Below are positions 32,508 to 42,112 of a stretch of 64,000 nucleotides of DNA, in pieces. The DNA lies in NCBI RefSeq assembly GCF_030704205.1, contig NZ_CP131913.1, positions 1,054,001 through 1,118,000 of the forward strand. Direction: 5' to 3'. The translations under genes were made by a program, and so were the position numbers. Position 1 is the first letter of the stretch. Every line of letters begins with the position of its first letter. The stretch comes from Halomonas alkalicola (GTDB taxonomy: Bacteria > Pseudomonadota > Gammaproteobacteria > Pseudomonadales > Halomonadaceae). The notes below the pieces were generated by a model that was not told the DNA's origin, did no database searches, and was given only the letters and a program-made list of their open reading frames with translations.

Positions 32508-33173
32508 CTGAGCCTGCCCTCCGCCCTGCCCCCCGCGCTGGCCCCCGAGGCCCTGCCCCGCCTGATCGATGCCTTGGTGGAACAGGGCTGGTACCTGGGC
32601 GAGGGGGTGCTGGACGCCGACCTGTGCGCGGAGCTTCACGCCGAACTCACCGCCCTGGCCGAACGCGACGCCCTGGAGGCCGCCGGCATCGGCCGCGGCC
32701 AGGAGCTTCAGCTGCGTCGCGATATCCGCGGCGACGCCATCCACTGGCTCGACCGCGAGAGCCTCGCCCAGCGCCGCTATCTGGAGGCCATGGGCGAGGT
32801 GCAGCAGGCACTGAACCGGGCACTGTTCCTGGGGCTCTTCGAGTACGAGGCCCACTTCGCCCACTACCCGCCCGGCGCCTTCTACCGCCGGCACCTGGAC
32901 AGCTTCCGCGGCCGCGCCAACCGGGTGGTCTCCACCGTGGGCTACCTCAACCCCGACTGGCCCGAGGACGGCGGCGGCGAGATGGTGCTCTACGCCCCCG
33001 ACGAGCCCGAGCGCGAGGTGGCCCGGGTGCGGCCCAGCGCCGGCACCTTCGCCTGCTTTCTCGCCGAAACGGTTCCCCACGAGGTGCTGCCGACCCGCCT
33101 GCCGCGGGCCAGCATCGCCGGCTGGTTCCGGCGCAACGCCTCCCTGGGCGGCCGGGTGGACCCGGCGCGCTGA
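32508..33173 (+). CDS. 2-oxoglutarate/Fe(II)-dependent oxygenase family protein
   Basis: About 221 residues. AHYPPGAFYRRHLDSFRG gives the first iron ligands (HxD), HEVLPT the distal histidine and RASIAGWFRRN the 2-oxoglutarate arginine. The domain seems to begin upstream of the first GTG (32574). An in-frame CTG at 32508 has AGGAG 9 nt before it and adds SLPSALPPALAPEALPRL, so an unusual CTG start is likely; a lost ATG is the alternative. Prolyl hydroxylase-like or nucleic-acid-modifying roles are possible. Its stop overlaps the kinase start by one base. Confidence 0.8.
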   Translation: MSLPSALPPALAPEALPRLIDALVEQGWYLGEGVLDADLCAELHAELTALAERDALEAAGIGRGQELQLRRDIRGDAIHWLDRESLAQRRYLEAMGEVQQALNRALFLGLFEYEAHFAHYPPGAFYRRHLDSFRGRANRVVSTVGYLNPDWPEDGGGEMVLYAPDEPEREVARVRPSAGTFACFLAETVPHEVLPTRLPRASIAGWFRRNASLGGRVDPAR

Positions 33174-34756
33174 TGACGGGGCAAAACGAAAGGACCGAGG
33201 GGCTGGCGGCGCGCTGCGCCGAGCTGGAGGCAGAGAACCGGCGGCTCAGGGACCAGCTGCAGCCACTCCAGGACGAGCGCGACCACTACCAGTGGCTGGC
33301 CGAGAGCACCACCGACCTGATCAGCCGGCACGCCCGGGACGGCACCTTCCTCTACGCCTCCCGCGCCGCCCGGGACCTGCTCGGCTACGCCCCCGAGGAG
33401 CTGATCGGGGTCTCCGCCTACGATCTCTTCCACCCGGCGGACCTGGCCGACCTGCTCAACAAGTCGCCGCGGGTCTACTACCACGACGGCTTCTACCAGC
33501 AGACCTACCGCTTCCGAGCCAGGGGCGGCCACTATGTCTGGTTCGAGACCACCAGCCGCACCCGCCGCGACCCGGCTACCGGCGAGCTTCTGGACATCCT
33601 CTGCGTCTCCCGGGACGTGGGCCGGCGCATCCAGGCCGAGGCCAACCGTGAGCGCCTGGCCCGGGTGGTGGAGTCCACCACCGACTATGTGCTCTTCATG
33701 GATGACGACGAGCGGCTGTTCGATGCCAACGAGGCCGCCCGCCGCCTGCTGCGCCTGCCTCGGGAGGGCGGCGAGGCCCGCCTGTCGGACGCCTACGGCG
33801 AAGAGTCGCTGGCCGAACTGCGCGATATCGTGCTCCCCGCGGTGGCCCGCTATGGCTCCTGGAGCGGCGAGCTGGCCATGCGCGGCCCCGACGGGCCGGT
33901 GCCGGTGCTCAGCGTGGTGATGGCCCATCGGGGCCTGGGCAGCGAGCCGGGCCATGTGTCGCTGCTCAACCGCGATATCGGGCTGCGCAAGGCCGCCGAG
34001 ACCCAGGACCGCCGCCACCAGGAGCAGATCGCCCACGCCAACCGCCTGGCCACCACCGGCGAGCTCGCCTCCAATATCGCCCACGAGCTCAACCAGCCCC
34101 TGGGAGCCATCGCCAACTACGCCAGCGGCGCCCTGCTCAAGCTCGACGCCGACCCCGACCTGCCGGCCGAGGCGCTGCGCCTGCCGCTCTCCCGGATCAG
34201 CGACCAGGTGGCCCGCCTGGCCGAACGCCTGCGGCATATCCGCGCCTTCGTGCGCAAGGGGCAGACCCGGCCGCGGCCGGCTGTCCTGCTGGAGGTGGTG
34301 GACGCCGCCTGCCGGCTCTGCGAGTGGCAGTTCCAGCAGGCCGGCATCGCGCTGGAGCACCACCTGCCCGAGACCCTGCCGCGGGTCATCGTCGACCCGG
34401 TGGCCCTGGAGCAGGTGCTGGTCAACCTGCTGCTCAACGCCCTGGAGGCGAGCCGCGACCACCCCGGCGCCGAACGGGTCAGTCTGCGCGCCCGCCAGAG
34501 CGGTCGCCGTGAGGTCACCCTCACGGTCAGCGACCAGGGGCCCGGAGTGCCGGCCAGCGACGCCGAGCGCATCTTCGCGCCCTTCCACTCCGGGCGACCG
34601 GAGGGGCTCGGCATGGGGCTCGCTATCAGCCACTCGCTGATGGAGGCGATGGGGGGCGACCTGCGCCTCCTGCCCGCCAACGGTTCCGGCGGCGCCACCT
34701 TTGCCGCTACACTGCTGGCCGAACCCGCTCCCCTGGCTGCCGCGAGACACCCGTGA
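33173..34756 (+). CDS. PAS-domain sensor histidine kinase
   Basis: 527 residues: an N-terminal coiled coil (about 5-35), PAS domain 1 (about 40-155, FLYASRAARDLLGYAPEELIG), PAS domain 2 (about 165-275), the H-box SNIAHELNQPLGAIANY, and the ATPase domain with N (LLLNALEAS), G1 (VSDQGPGVP) and G2 (GLGMGLAIS) boxes. There are no membrane segments, so it senses inside the cell. The H-box resembles FixL, and the partner is FixJ-like. The signal is unknown. The ATG shares one base with the oxygenase stop. Confidence 0.93.
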   Translation: MTGQNERTEGLAARCAELEAENRRLRDQLQPLQDERDHYQWLAESTTDLISRHARDGTFLYASRAARDLLGYAPEELIGVSAYDLFHPADLADLLNKSPRVYYHDGFYQQTYRFRARGGHYVWFETTSRTRRDPATGELLDILCVSRDVGRRIQAEANRERLARVVESTTDYVLFMDDDERLFDANEAARRLLRLPREGGEARLSDAYGEESLAELRDIVLPAVARYGSWSGELAMRGPDGPVPVLSVVMAHRGLGSEPGHVSLLNRDIGLRKAAETQDRRHQEQIAHANRLATTGELASNIAHELNQPLGAIANYASGALLKLDADPDLPAEALRLPLSRISDQVARLAERLRHIRAFVRKGQTRPRPAVLLEVVDAACRLCEWQFQQAGIALEHHLPETLPRVIVDPVALEQVLVNLLLNALEASRDHPGAERVSLRARQSGRREVTLTVSDQGPGVPASDAERIFAPFHSGRPEGLGMGLAISHSLMEAMGGDLRLLPANGSGGATFAATLLAEPAPLAAARHP

Positions 34757-35403
34757 CCGACACACCCGACGCCTGCATCGCCGTCGTCGACGACGACCAG
34801 GACCTGCGCGAGTCGCTGGCCTGGCTGCTCGACTCCGTGGGCCTGGCCAGCCGCGCCTTCGCCGACGGCGAGGCCTTCCTGGCCGCCGACCCTGACGCCT
34901 TCGACGTCGTACTGCTGGATGTGCGCATGCCGGGCCTCTCCGGCCTGCAGGTCCAGCAGCGCCTGAACGAGCGCGGCGACGAGCTCCCGGTGATCTTCAT
35001 GACAGGCCACGGCGACGTCCCCATGGCGGTGGCGGCCCTCAAGGCCGGTGCCCTGGACTTCATCGAGAAGCCCTTCAACCACCAGCAGCTGATCGATACC
35101 GTGCAGCAGGCGCGGCAGGCCCACCAGCGGCAGCGCCGGGAGCGGGAGCGCCACGACGACCTGCAGGCGAGCTACGCGGCGCTGCGCCCCAAGGAGCGGC
35201 AGATCCTGGTGCACGTGGCGGAGGGGATGACCAGCCGCGAGGTCGCCGAGCATCTGGGGATCAGCGCCAAGACCGTGGAGGTCTACCGGCTGCGCGCCAT
35301 GAAGGCGCTGGGAGCGTCGAGCCTCGCCGAGCTGGTGCGGCTCTGCGTGGCGCTGGAGCTGGTGGAGGCGCTGCCTGACCGGGGTCAAGTCGACGCCGAT
35401 TGA
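34753..35403 (+). CDS. FixJ-family response regulator (receiver + LuxR HTH)
   Basis: 216 residues from a GTG start overlapping the kinase by 4 bp. The receiver has the acidic pocket VVDDD, the phosphorylated aspartate in LLDVRMPG, T in FMTGHGD and K in IEKPFN. The LuxR-type HTH is LRPKERQILVHVAEGMTSREVAEHLGISAKTVEVYRLRAM. It forms a two-component pair with the upstream kinase. No adjacent target is evident; a terminator follows. Confidence 0.93.
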   Translation: MTDTPDACIAVVDDDQDLRESLAWLLDSVGLASRAFADGEAFLAADPDAFDVVLLDVRMPGLSGLQVQQRLNERGDELPVIFMTGHGDVPMAVAALKAGALDFIEKPFNHQQLIDTVQQARQAHQRQRRERERHDDLQASYAALRPKERQILVHVAEGMTSREVAEHLGISAKTVEVYRLRAMKALGASSLAELVRLCVALELVEALPDRGQVDAD

Positions 35404-35526
35404 TGCCCGCCGAGGCGTCCCGGCGCCTTGTCGCGGCCGCCGGCCACTGCCTGAGCGGCACCGCCGGCCGCTTCAGCCTGGCGAACGCCCCTGGCACGAC
35501 CACGGCGACCACGGCCGCCACTGACG

Positions 35527-35552
35527 AGAACGGGCGCCCGAGGGCGCCCGTT
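35527..35552. terminator. Intrinsic terminator after the two-component genes
   Basis: GAACGGGCGCCC and GGGCGCCCGTTC form a 12-bp stem with a very small loop, between convergent genes, so it probably works both ways. Confidence 0.75.
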
Positions 35553-35570
35553 CCGTGAGCCTGGCTCGCG

Positions 35571-36628
35571 TCAGTCGTCGCTGAGCGCCAGCTCCTCGAA
35601 GAGGCCGTTCAGCGCCGGCGCCTCGTCGGGCTCGGGCTCGGGGGGCGCCTGCAACGCCACCACCTGGCCGCTGGGCTCTTCGAGCAGGCCACGCAGCTGC
35701 TCGAAGTCGAAGGCAGCGCCGTTGGCATTGCCCGCGTTGAGACGGGAGATGGTGTCGATCAGGGCCGACATGCCGTGCTCCTGGGACTCCAGGGGCTCGA
35801 AGACCTGCACCAGGGCCTGGCCGTCCCGCCAGCCCACCTTGATCGGCTGGTCGATGATGTTGACCTGGGTGCCCACCGGCACGGTGTGGAACACCGACTC
35901 GATATCCTCGGGGAACATGCGGATACAGCCGCGGCTGGCGCGCATGCCGATGCCGTCGGGATCGTTGGTGCCGTGGATCAGGTAGCCGGGGATATCGAGC
36001 AGCACGGCATGGCGCCCCAGGGGGTTGTCGGGGCCGGGCGGCACCACGGCCGGGGCCGGCTCGCCGCGGGCGGCGGCTTCCTCGCGCATGGAGCGCGGCG
36101 GATACCAGGCCGGGTCCTCCAGGCGCATGGTGGTCTTGGTGATGCCCAGCGGGGTGTCATAGCCCTCGCGGCCGATGCCGATCGGATAACTCTCGACCCG
36201 CGGGGTCTCGCCGTTGCGCGCCTCGGGAAGTAGTAGTAGAGGCGCAGCTCGGCGACGTTGATCACCACCCCGGTGCGCTCGGCATCGGGCAGGATGAACT
36301 TGCCGGGAATGGTCACCTCGGTGCCCTCGCCGGGAATCCAGATGCTGACGTCCGGATTGGCGCGCACGATCTCCTCGTAGCCAACGTTATGGCGGCGCGC
36401 GATGTCGATCAGGGTGTCCTCGTGGTCGTCCACGGTCACGGTGTAGACCTCGCCGATCACGTTGCCCTCCTCGGGCAGCGGGTAGTGGCCACGGGGCCAT
36501 TCGCGCTCCTCGTCGGCCTGAACGGCGCCGGTAAACGCCAGCAGACCGGCGAGAAGCCCGCTCTTGGCAAGGGCCAGCCACCTCAGGCCCTCCCTCGAGC
36601 TATCCGGCTTACAACTTGTCATTGCCAT
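35571..36628 (-). pseudogene. L,D-transpeptidase (LysM + YkuD, ErfK/YbiS type), frameshifted
   Basis: It starts MAMTSCKPDSSREGL at 36628 with a signal peptide (about residues 20-38), then a LysM domain (YTVTVDDHEDTLIDIARRHNVGYEEIVRANP). After RLYYYFP the frame breaks at about 36224-36226, where one G appears to be missing. The other frame continues with EARNGETPRVESYPIGIGREGYDTPLG and holds the catalytic YkuD motif HGTNDPDGIGMRASRGCIRM. The restored protein would be about 350 residues and would cross-link peptidoglycan or attach lipoprotein. As written, the catalytic domain is lost. Confidence 0.87.
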
Positions 36629-36790
36629 CTATATCACCTCGTCAAGGCAGCCTCGGCCGCAAGGCCTCGGGATCATTATCGTGTCCGTAGTGTAACGGGG
36701 AGCACCCCGTCCCGGAGCAGCAAGAGTGTTGAGATTTGTCACCGGGCTCCCTGACGCCCGGTACCAGACGCGACGTCTCGGCACGTTGGC

Positions 36791-38239
36791 TCACAGCACC
36801 GGCGCCAGCAGGTACGAGGCACGAGCGGCGACCCGGTGCCAGAGCGGGTGGTGATCGATCTCATCGGCACGCATCCTTCTCGACTGGACAAAATCACGCT
36901 CGAACATGGCTTCGACCTCGGCGGCGAAGCCGGGATCCATCACCAGCGCGGTGACCTCGAAGTTGAGCCGGAAGGAGCGGTTGTCGAGATTCACGGTGCC
37001 GACCGCCGCGCCGATATCGTCCACCAGGAAGGCCTTGCCATGCAGGAAGCCCCCCTCGTAGCGGTAGACCTTGACCCCCGCCTCGAGCAGCGAATCGAGG
37101 AAGGCGTAGGCGGCAAAGTAGGTCAGCGGGTTGTCCGGCCGCTCGGGAATCAGGATCCTCACGTCCACGCCGCTCAGGGCGGCCAGCTTGAGCATCGAGA
37201 GCACGCCTTCGTCGGGCACGAAGTGGGGGCTGGAGATCCAGATTCGCTCATGGGCGGCGTGGATCGCCTGCTGGATCATCAGGCTCGCGGTCTCGAAGCG
37301 GTCCGCGGGCCCGGTGGGCAGGATCAGCACCGGCATGCCGTGGTGGCTCGGCACCACCGGCGCCCAGGGCAGCTCGGGCAGTGTCTCGGTGGCCCAGTGC
37401 CAGTCCTCGAGGAACACCAGCTGCAGCGCCAGGGCCGCCGGCCCCTCGATCATCAGGTGGGTGTCGCGCCAGGGACCGATGCGCGGATGGCCGTGCAGGT
37501 ACTCGTCGCCGACGTTGAAACCGCCCACCCAGGCCCGCTCGCCGTCGGCCACCACGATCTTGCGATGGTTGCGGAAGTTGAGCTGGAAGCGGTTGCCCGT
37601 GCCGCGGGTGGAGTGGAAGCGGTGCACCTGGACCCCGGCCTCCTGCATCGCCCTGAGATAGCTCCCCGGCAGCGCATAGCTGCCGATCTCGTCATAGAGG
37701 AAGAAGACCTCCACCCCCTGCCGCGCCTTCTCGATCAGCCGCGCCTGCAGCGCCCTGCCCACCTCGTCGGCGCGCACGATGTAGAACTGCACCAGCAGAT
37801 AGCGCTCGGCGGACTCGATGCCGGCGAACAGGCTCTCGAAGGTCGCCTCGCCGTCGATCAGAAGCTCCACCCGGTTGCCGCCGAGAAACGGCAGCTTGGC
37901 CAGCTGCTCGACGCCTACCAGGTGCTTGTCGCTGTGGGCGGCGGAGACGCCGTGGGCGCGCAGCTCCGCCAGCTTGTCGGCCAGCGCCTGTCCCAGCGCC
38001 GAGTCCTCGTCGCGCCGCGCCGAGACATAGCCCTGGAACCGCGCGCGACCGAACACCCAGTAGGTGGGCACCGCCACATAGGGCACGGTGTTGAGGGAGA
38101 CGATCCAGGCGATGGCCCCCTGGGAGGTCCGGCTCGACATCATCGCATCCAGCGATGAGGCCAGGCCCACCAGATGAGCGATGCCCATCACCAGCAGAAT
38201 CCGGCGCCAGGGGCGGCGTCGCCTTGCCTGAAGCGTCAT
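36791..38239 (-). CDS. cls: Cardiolipin synthase
   Basis: 482 residues. Two N-terminal membrane segments precede two phospholipase-D motifs: HRKIVVADGERAWVGGFNVG (about 215) and HGKAFLVDDIGAAVGTVNLD (about 400). It condenses phosphatidylglycerol to cardiolipin at the inner membrane. The start ATG at 38239 overlaps the stop of the upstream lgt copy by 4 bp. Confidence 0.93.
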   Translation of the reverse strand: MTLQARRRRPWRRILLVMGIAHLVGLASSLDAMMSSRTSQGAIAWIVSLNTVPYVAVPTYWVFGRARFQGYVSARRDEDSALGQALADKLAELRAHGVSAAHSDKHLVGVEQLAKLPFLGGNRVELLIDGEATFESLFAGIESAERYLLVQFYIVRADEVGRALQARLIEKARQGVEVFFLYDEIGSYALPGSYLRAMQEAGVQVHRFHSTRGTGNRFQLNFRNHRKIVVADGERAWVGGFNVGDEYLHGHPRIGPWRDTHLMIEGPAALALQLVFLEDWHWATETLPELPWAPVVPSHHGMPVLILPTGPADRFETASLMIQQAIHAAHERIWISSPHFVPDEGVLSMLKLAALSGVDVRILIPERPDNPLTYFAAYAFLDSLLEAGVKVYRYEGGFLHGKAFLVDDIGAAVGTVNLDNRSFRLNFEVTALVMDPGFAAEVEAMFERDFVQSRRMRADEIDHHPLWHRVAARASYLLAPVL

Positions 38240-39032
38240 CGGGAAGCGGCTTCCACCGCCGGCTGTCGCCGCGACCAGCCGATCAGCGCCGCGCCTGCCA
38301 CCATCATCGGCAGGGTCAGCGCCATGCCCATGGTCACCCAGCCGAAGGCGATGAAACCGATATGCGGATCGGGCAGGCGCACGAACTCAACGGCGAAGCG
38401 GAAGACACCGTAGAGCAGCAGGAAGAGCCCGGAGATCAGCCCGGTGCGGCGCGGCTCGCGGGAGAGCCACCAGAGCACCGCGAACAGCACCACCCCCTCC
38501 AGGGCGAACTCGTAGAGCGCCGTGGGGTGGCGCGGCTCAGGCCCCATGTGCGGGAAGGGCATCGCCCAGGGCAGCTCACTGACCCGGCCCGGAAGCTCGT
38601 GATTGATGAAGTTGCCGATCCGCCCCGCCCCCAGTCCGATCGGCACCAGCGGTGCGATGAAGTCGGTCAGCGACAGGAAGCCGAGCCGCTTCTTGCGCGC
38701 GAACAGCCAGGCCGCCACCAGCAGCCCCCGACCAGGCCGCCGTGGAAGCTCATGCCCCCCTCCCAGAGTCGCAGCAGCCAGAGCGGGTCGGCAAGCCACT
38801 GCCCGCTGCCGTAGAAGAGCGCATAGCCCAGCCGTCCGCCGAGCACCACGCCGACGGCGGCGTAGAAGATCAGGTCGCCGATATCATCGTGGGTCAGGCC
38901 CAGGCGGTGGGCCCGGCGGCGCCCCAGCCACCAGGCGGCAACGAAGCCCACCACGTACATCAGGCCGTACCAGTGAATCGCGAACGGGCCGAGGCTGATG
39001 GCCACCGGGTCAATCTGTGGATATTGCAGCAT
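38236..39032 (-). pseudogene. lgt: Prolipoprotein diacylglyceryl transferase, copy 1, frameshifted
   Basis: The ATG at 39032 begins [20 protein letters not shown]. The reading is intact through [12 protein letters not shown], then lost at about 38722-38728, where this copy reads AGCAGCCCCCG against AGCACCCCG in copy 2 (two extra bases). The other frame continues with [13 protein letters not shown], the [14 protein letters not shown] signature and the C-terminus. A 907-bp segment (38267-39173) is collinear and nearly identical with 52861-53766. The enzyme adds diacylglycerol to lipoprotein cysteines. Copy 2 is intact; a housekeeping copy may exist elsewhere. Confidence 0.9.
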
Positions 39033-39173
39033 GGGGTACCTCCCGGTTCACTCGAGACGCGACCAGTCGCGCCCACCGTTCTCGCTGATCAGCAGCTGAT
39101 TCAGGTCATCGGCCGCCACCAGTCGCTGGGGATTGTCGGGATCCACCGCCAGGTGCATCAGATAGCGCTCTCC
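38267..39173. repeat. Segmental duplication, copy 1 (lgt plus 3' tail of a BNR-repeat gene)
   Basis: 907 bp matching 52861-53766 (906 bp). The only length differences I see are +2 in lgt here and +1 in the tail of copy 2. It starts in the lgt 3' end and stops abruptly at 39173 inside the membrane-protein reading frame. Confidence 0.9.
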
Positions 39174-39638
39174 GAGCATCTGGCGGCGTGCCAACCACAC
39201 GATTATCGGCGGTAGCACGAGCCGCTGCAGCAGAGGTGTCAGCCCGGTGCCCACAAGAGGCAGTGTCGGCATCCGCTCGGCGTACTGCCAACGCTGCTGA
39301 AGCTCAGTGGCATGCCACTCGAGACCGACTGTAATCACGATACCAGTGGCAATGAAGGCGAAGATCGCTCGCGCATCGGGCCGGAGCAGCCAAGAGCGCT
39401 GGCGCCGAAACATCGCTACGACCCAGAAAGCCACCAGGGCAATAAGCACATCGCCCATGGTTGCCCGGGTGCAAAAGATGACCGCATCCCAGTGAGCCAT
39501 CTCAGGCATTGCGACGAAGTAGGGAACTTGCAGGAATTCCCACGGATAGTTCAACAGAAACGCAAATAGCGCCACGTTGAACTCCGGGATGGCCAATAGC
39601 CGGCTAGACCTGCTGTATCCGGCTCGTGCTCCCGCCAT
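39048..39638 (-). CDS. Multi-pass membrane protein of unknown function with a foreign C-terminal tail
   Basis: 196 residues. Residues 1 to about 154 are a four- or five-helix membrane protein (FLLNYPWEFLQVPYFVAMPEM, GDVLIALVAFWVVAM, FIATGIVITVGLEW, LVLPPIIVWLARRQML). The last 42 residues, from [23 protein letters not shown], are the tail of a BNR-repeat protein and are shared with the proteins at 53602 and 55019. The join is the end of the duplicated segment at 39173. I do not recognise the membrane family. It may be driven by an FNR-type box at 39756 read on the minus strand. Confidence 0.65.
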   Translation of the reverse strand: MAGARAGYSRSSRLLAIPEFNVALFAFLLNYPWEFLQVPYFVAMPEMAHWDAVIFCTRATMGDVLIALVAFWVVAMFRRQRSWLLRPDARAIFAFIATGIVITVGLEWHATELQQRWQYAERMPTLPLVGTGLTPLLQRLVLPPIIVWLARRQMLGERYLMHLAVDPDNPQRLVAADDLNQLLISENGGRDWSRLE

Positions 39639-39755
39639 TATCAGGGCTCCAGAACAGAGAGAAGGCGATGCTGGGCAACAGCTTGAGACAGTGTTTCACG
39701 CCATTCGAAGCCAGGCAACCGCTGCCATGCTTACAGCTCGAGCAGCCATCGTTCC

Positions 39756-39769
39756 TTGATACCGGTCAA
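39756..39769. promoter_or_regulatory. FNR/ANR-type box 1
   Basis: TTGATACCGGTCAA (one mismatch to TTGAT-N4-ATCAA). On the plus strand TATGGT (39792-39797) is centred as in class II promoters: box centre to hexamer 29.5 bp, implied start 39804, box at -41.5. The downstream sequence resembles that after box 2 but is cut by an insertion sequence at about 39846. Confidence 0.7.
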
Positions 39770-39845
39770 GCGATCTCCTTGGACAGTGAGCTATGGTGAA
39801 AAGACCAATCGGCGTCAGACACCCATACGCCGTGCCAACCCCCAG

Positions 39846-40681
39846 TGTCAGGATGACTGTCGTGCCCTCTGATACCCTGTTCCTATAAACCGATCAGGGG
39901 GCGAAAGGAGACACTCATGCCTCGTTACTCAGAGGAGCGCCGGCAAGCCGTGGTCACCAAGCTGCTGCCTCCCCACAACCTCTCCCCGCAGGTGATCGCG
40001 GAGCAGGAAGGGATCTCGCTGGGCACCGTCTACACCTGGCGCAAGCAAGCCCGCGCCGAGGGACGTTGCCTGCCGGACGCGCTGGGCAAAGGCACCGATG
40101 GCTGGTCGTCCAAGGACAAGTTCAACGCCGTGCTTGAAACCGCCTCGATGAATGCTCAGGAGACCGCGGAATACTGCCGCCGTCGGGGCATCTTCCCCGA
40201 ACAGCTGGGGCGGTGGCGGCATGACTGCGAGCAAGCCGCCAGCCTCTCGCACTCGGAACGCCAGCGTGAAGCCGACGAGGCCAAGCAACAGCGCAAGCGC
40301 ATCAAGGCGCTGGAAAAGGAGCTCGCCCGCAAGAACGAGGCCCTGGCGGAGACCGCAGCGTTACTGGCCCTCAGAAAAAAGGCGAGGGCGATCTGGGGGG
40401 ACGAGGACGCATGATCAGCACCCCAGATCGCCAACGCGCCATCGCGCTGATCGAAGAGGCCAGGGCCCAGGGGGCCCGCCTGGAGGCCGCCTGCCGAGAG
40501 CTGGGCATCACCGCCAGGACGTACCAGCGCTGGACGCGCGGCGGCGAGCTGCACGAGGACCAGCGCCCTTTGGTCGGCCGGCCGGTGCCGGCTAACGCGC
40601 TAACACCGGCCGAAGAACAGGAGATCCTCGACGTGTGCCACCGCCCCGAGTACGCCAGCCTGCCGCCAGAGCAGATTGTTC
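39846..40681 (+). mobile_element. IS3-type element remnant (element A), 3' part missing
   Basis: It contains an intact orfA-like gene and a truncated orfB-like gene. It is interrupted at 40681 by a second IS3-type element; after that element (43310) the orfB frame reads into FNR-box sequence, so the 3' part was already deleted. The left end is approximate, placed where similarity to the box 2 leader ends. Confidence 0.65.
39917..40414 (+). CDS. Transposase OrfA of IS element A
   Basis: 165 residues: an N-terminal helix-turn-helix (LSPQVIAEQEGISLGTVYTWRKQAR), then WSSKDKFNAVLETASMNAQETAEYCRRRGI, and a C-terminal coiled coil (about 115-155). This is the two-HTH OrfA type of IS3-family elements. 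It overlaps the next gene by 4 bp. Confidence 0.8.
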   Translation: MPRYSEERRQAVVTKLLPPHNLSPQVIAEQEGISLGTVYTWRKQARAEGRCLPDALGKGTDGWSSKDKFNAVLETASMNAQETAEYCRRRGIFPEQLGRWRHDCEQAASLSHSERQREADEAKQQRKRIKALEKELARKNEALAETAALLALRKKARAIWGDEDA

Positions 40682-40695
40682 TGGTCAAGTCGTAG
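40411..40695 (+). pseudogene. Transposase OrfB of IS element A, truncated
   Basis: The N-terminal 90 residues remain (a helix-turn-helix, ALTPAEEQEILDVCHRPEYASLPPEQIV). Insertion of element B at 40682 ends the frame with LVKS; the DDE catalytic domain is absent. Confidence 0.8.
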
Positions 40696-40726
40696 CGGAC
40701 ACTTTTATTAAGCTGCTTCCGCGATT

Positions 40727-42112
40727 GAGTTAAGCTCAGTTCTTGTGTATGGAGGGCAGTAGAGAGGGTGGCGTATCCTGTTGATTGATCTCGCTAGATC
40801 ACAACCAACATAGGACGGATACGCCATGACCGATTCTACTCTCCAAGCCGTGACGCAGCCAGACGCAGGTGCCACCGATCCGCTGCATGAACTGCTGCGT
40901 AAGGGAGCCCGAGACCTGATCGCCAAGGCCGTGGAGGCGGAGTTGAGCACGTTTCTGGAGCTATATGCCGACAAGACGCTGGAAGACGGCCGTCGAGAGC
41001 CGTCGTCCGCAACGGCTACCTGCCGGAGCGCACCGTGCAGACCGGTATCGGCGATGTCGAGATCAAGGTGCCCCGGGTCCGTGACCGCAGTGGCGACGGG
41101 GTGACCTTCAGCAGCGTGCTGCTGCCGCCCTACCTGAAGCGGGCCCGCAGTATCGATGAGCTGATCCCCTGGCTCTACCTGAAGGGAGTCTCCACCGGCG
41201 ATTACCAGGAGGCCCTGTCGGCCCTGCTGGGTGACCAGGCCAAGGGTCTCTCGGCCAACACCGTGTCGCGGCTCAAGAAGCAGTGGGAGGACGAGCATGC
41301 CGACTGGCAAAAGCGTGACCTGGCAGAGCAGCGCTATGTCTACTGGTGGGCGGACGGCGTGTACAGCAACGTGCGCATGGATGACCGCCTGTGCCTGTTG
41401 GTGATCATCGGCGTCACCGAGCAGGGTCGCAAGGAGCTGGTGGCTGTCGAGGATGGGCAACGCGAGTCGGAGGCCAGCTGGAAAGAGCTGCTCACGGGTC
41501 TACGCGAGCGCGGACTGACCACTGCCCCCAAGCTGGCGGTCGGCGACGGCGCCATGGGCTTCTGGGCTGCACTGAGCAAGGTCTATCCGGAGACCGATCA
41601 CCAGCGTTGCTGGGTCCACAAGACCGCCAACATACTGAATAAGCTGCCGAAATCCGTGCAGCCCAAGGTCAAGGCCGACCTTCACGAGATCTGGATGGCC
41701 GAGACCCGCGATGAGCACACACAAGGCCTTCGATCGCACCGTGAAACGCTTCGAGGCCAAGTACCCCAGAGCCATGGAGTGCCTGGCCAAGGATCGGGAG
41801 GAGTTGCTGGCGTTCTATGACTACCCGGCAGAGCACTGGGTGCATATCCGCACCACCAACCCGATCGAATCGACCTTCGCCACGGTCCGCCTGCGGAGCA
41901 AGCGGAGCCGGAATTGCGGCTCCAGAGCGACGACCCTGGCGATGGTCTTCAAGCTGCTTCAGAGCGCCCAGAAGCGCTGGAAGCGGATCAAGGGGTTCAA
42001 CAAGCTGGAGCTGGTCGTGAACAACGTCCAGTTCCAGGATGGCGAGCCCTTGACCGATCAGTCAGACAGGTCTGCCGCCTGACCGGCTATACACAGGATT
42101 TGACAATAACTC
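40727..42112 (+). mobile_element. IS256-family element inside element B, 9-bp target duplication TCCGCGATT
   Basis: TCCGCGATT flanks it at 40718-40726 and 42113-42121. Terminal inverted repeats begin GAGTTA and share TTGTGTAT/CTGTGTAT (18 of 24 positions). The element is 1386 bp. Excision in silico restores the OrfB C-terminus of element B as REIEKIAEAA-stop. Confidence 0.9.
40826..42082 (+). pseudogene. IS256-family transposase with two frameshifts
   Basis: The frame starts [15 protein letters not shown] at 40826. It shifts near 41000 (extra base(s) before [14 protein letters not shown]) and again near 41711 (before the AHKAFDRTVKRF region). The pieces together give a mutator-type DDE transposase: [26 protein letters not shown] (first D), VGDGAMGFWAAL (second D), RCWVHKTANILNKLP, and NPIESTFATVRLR (E). 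About 415 residues if restored. No active transposase can come from this copy as written. Confidence 0.88.

Noticed and set aside
39577..39759. Small plus-strand frame upstream of FNR-type box 1
   Set aside because: It overlaps the membrane-protein gene on the other strand, and I see no ribosome site.
40708..41460. 250-codon minus-strand frame inside the IS256-type element
   Set aside because: It is antisense to the transposase; its last codons are only the displaced end of the IS3 OrfB.
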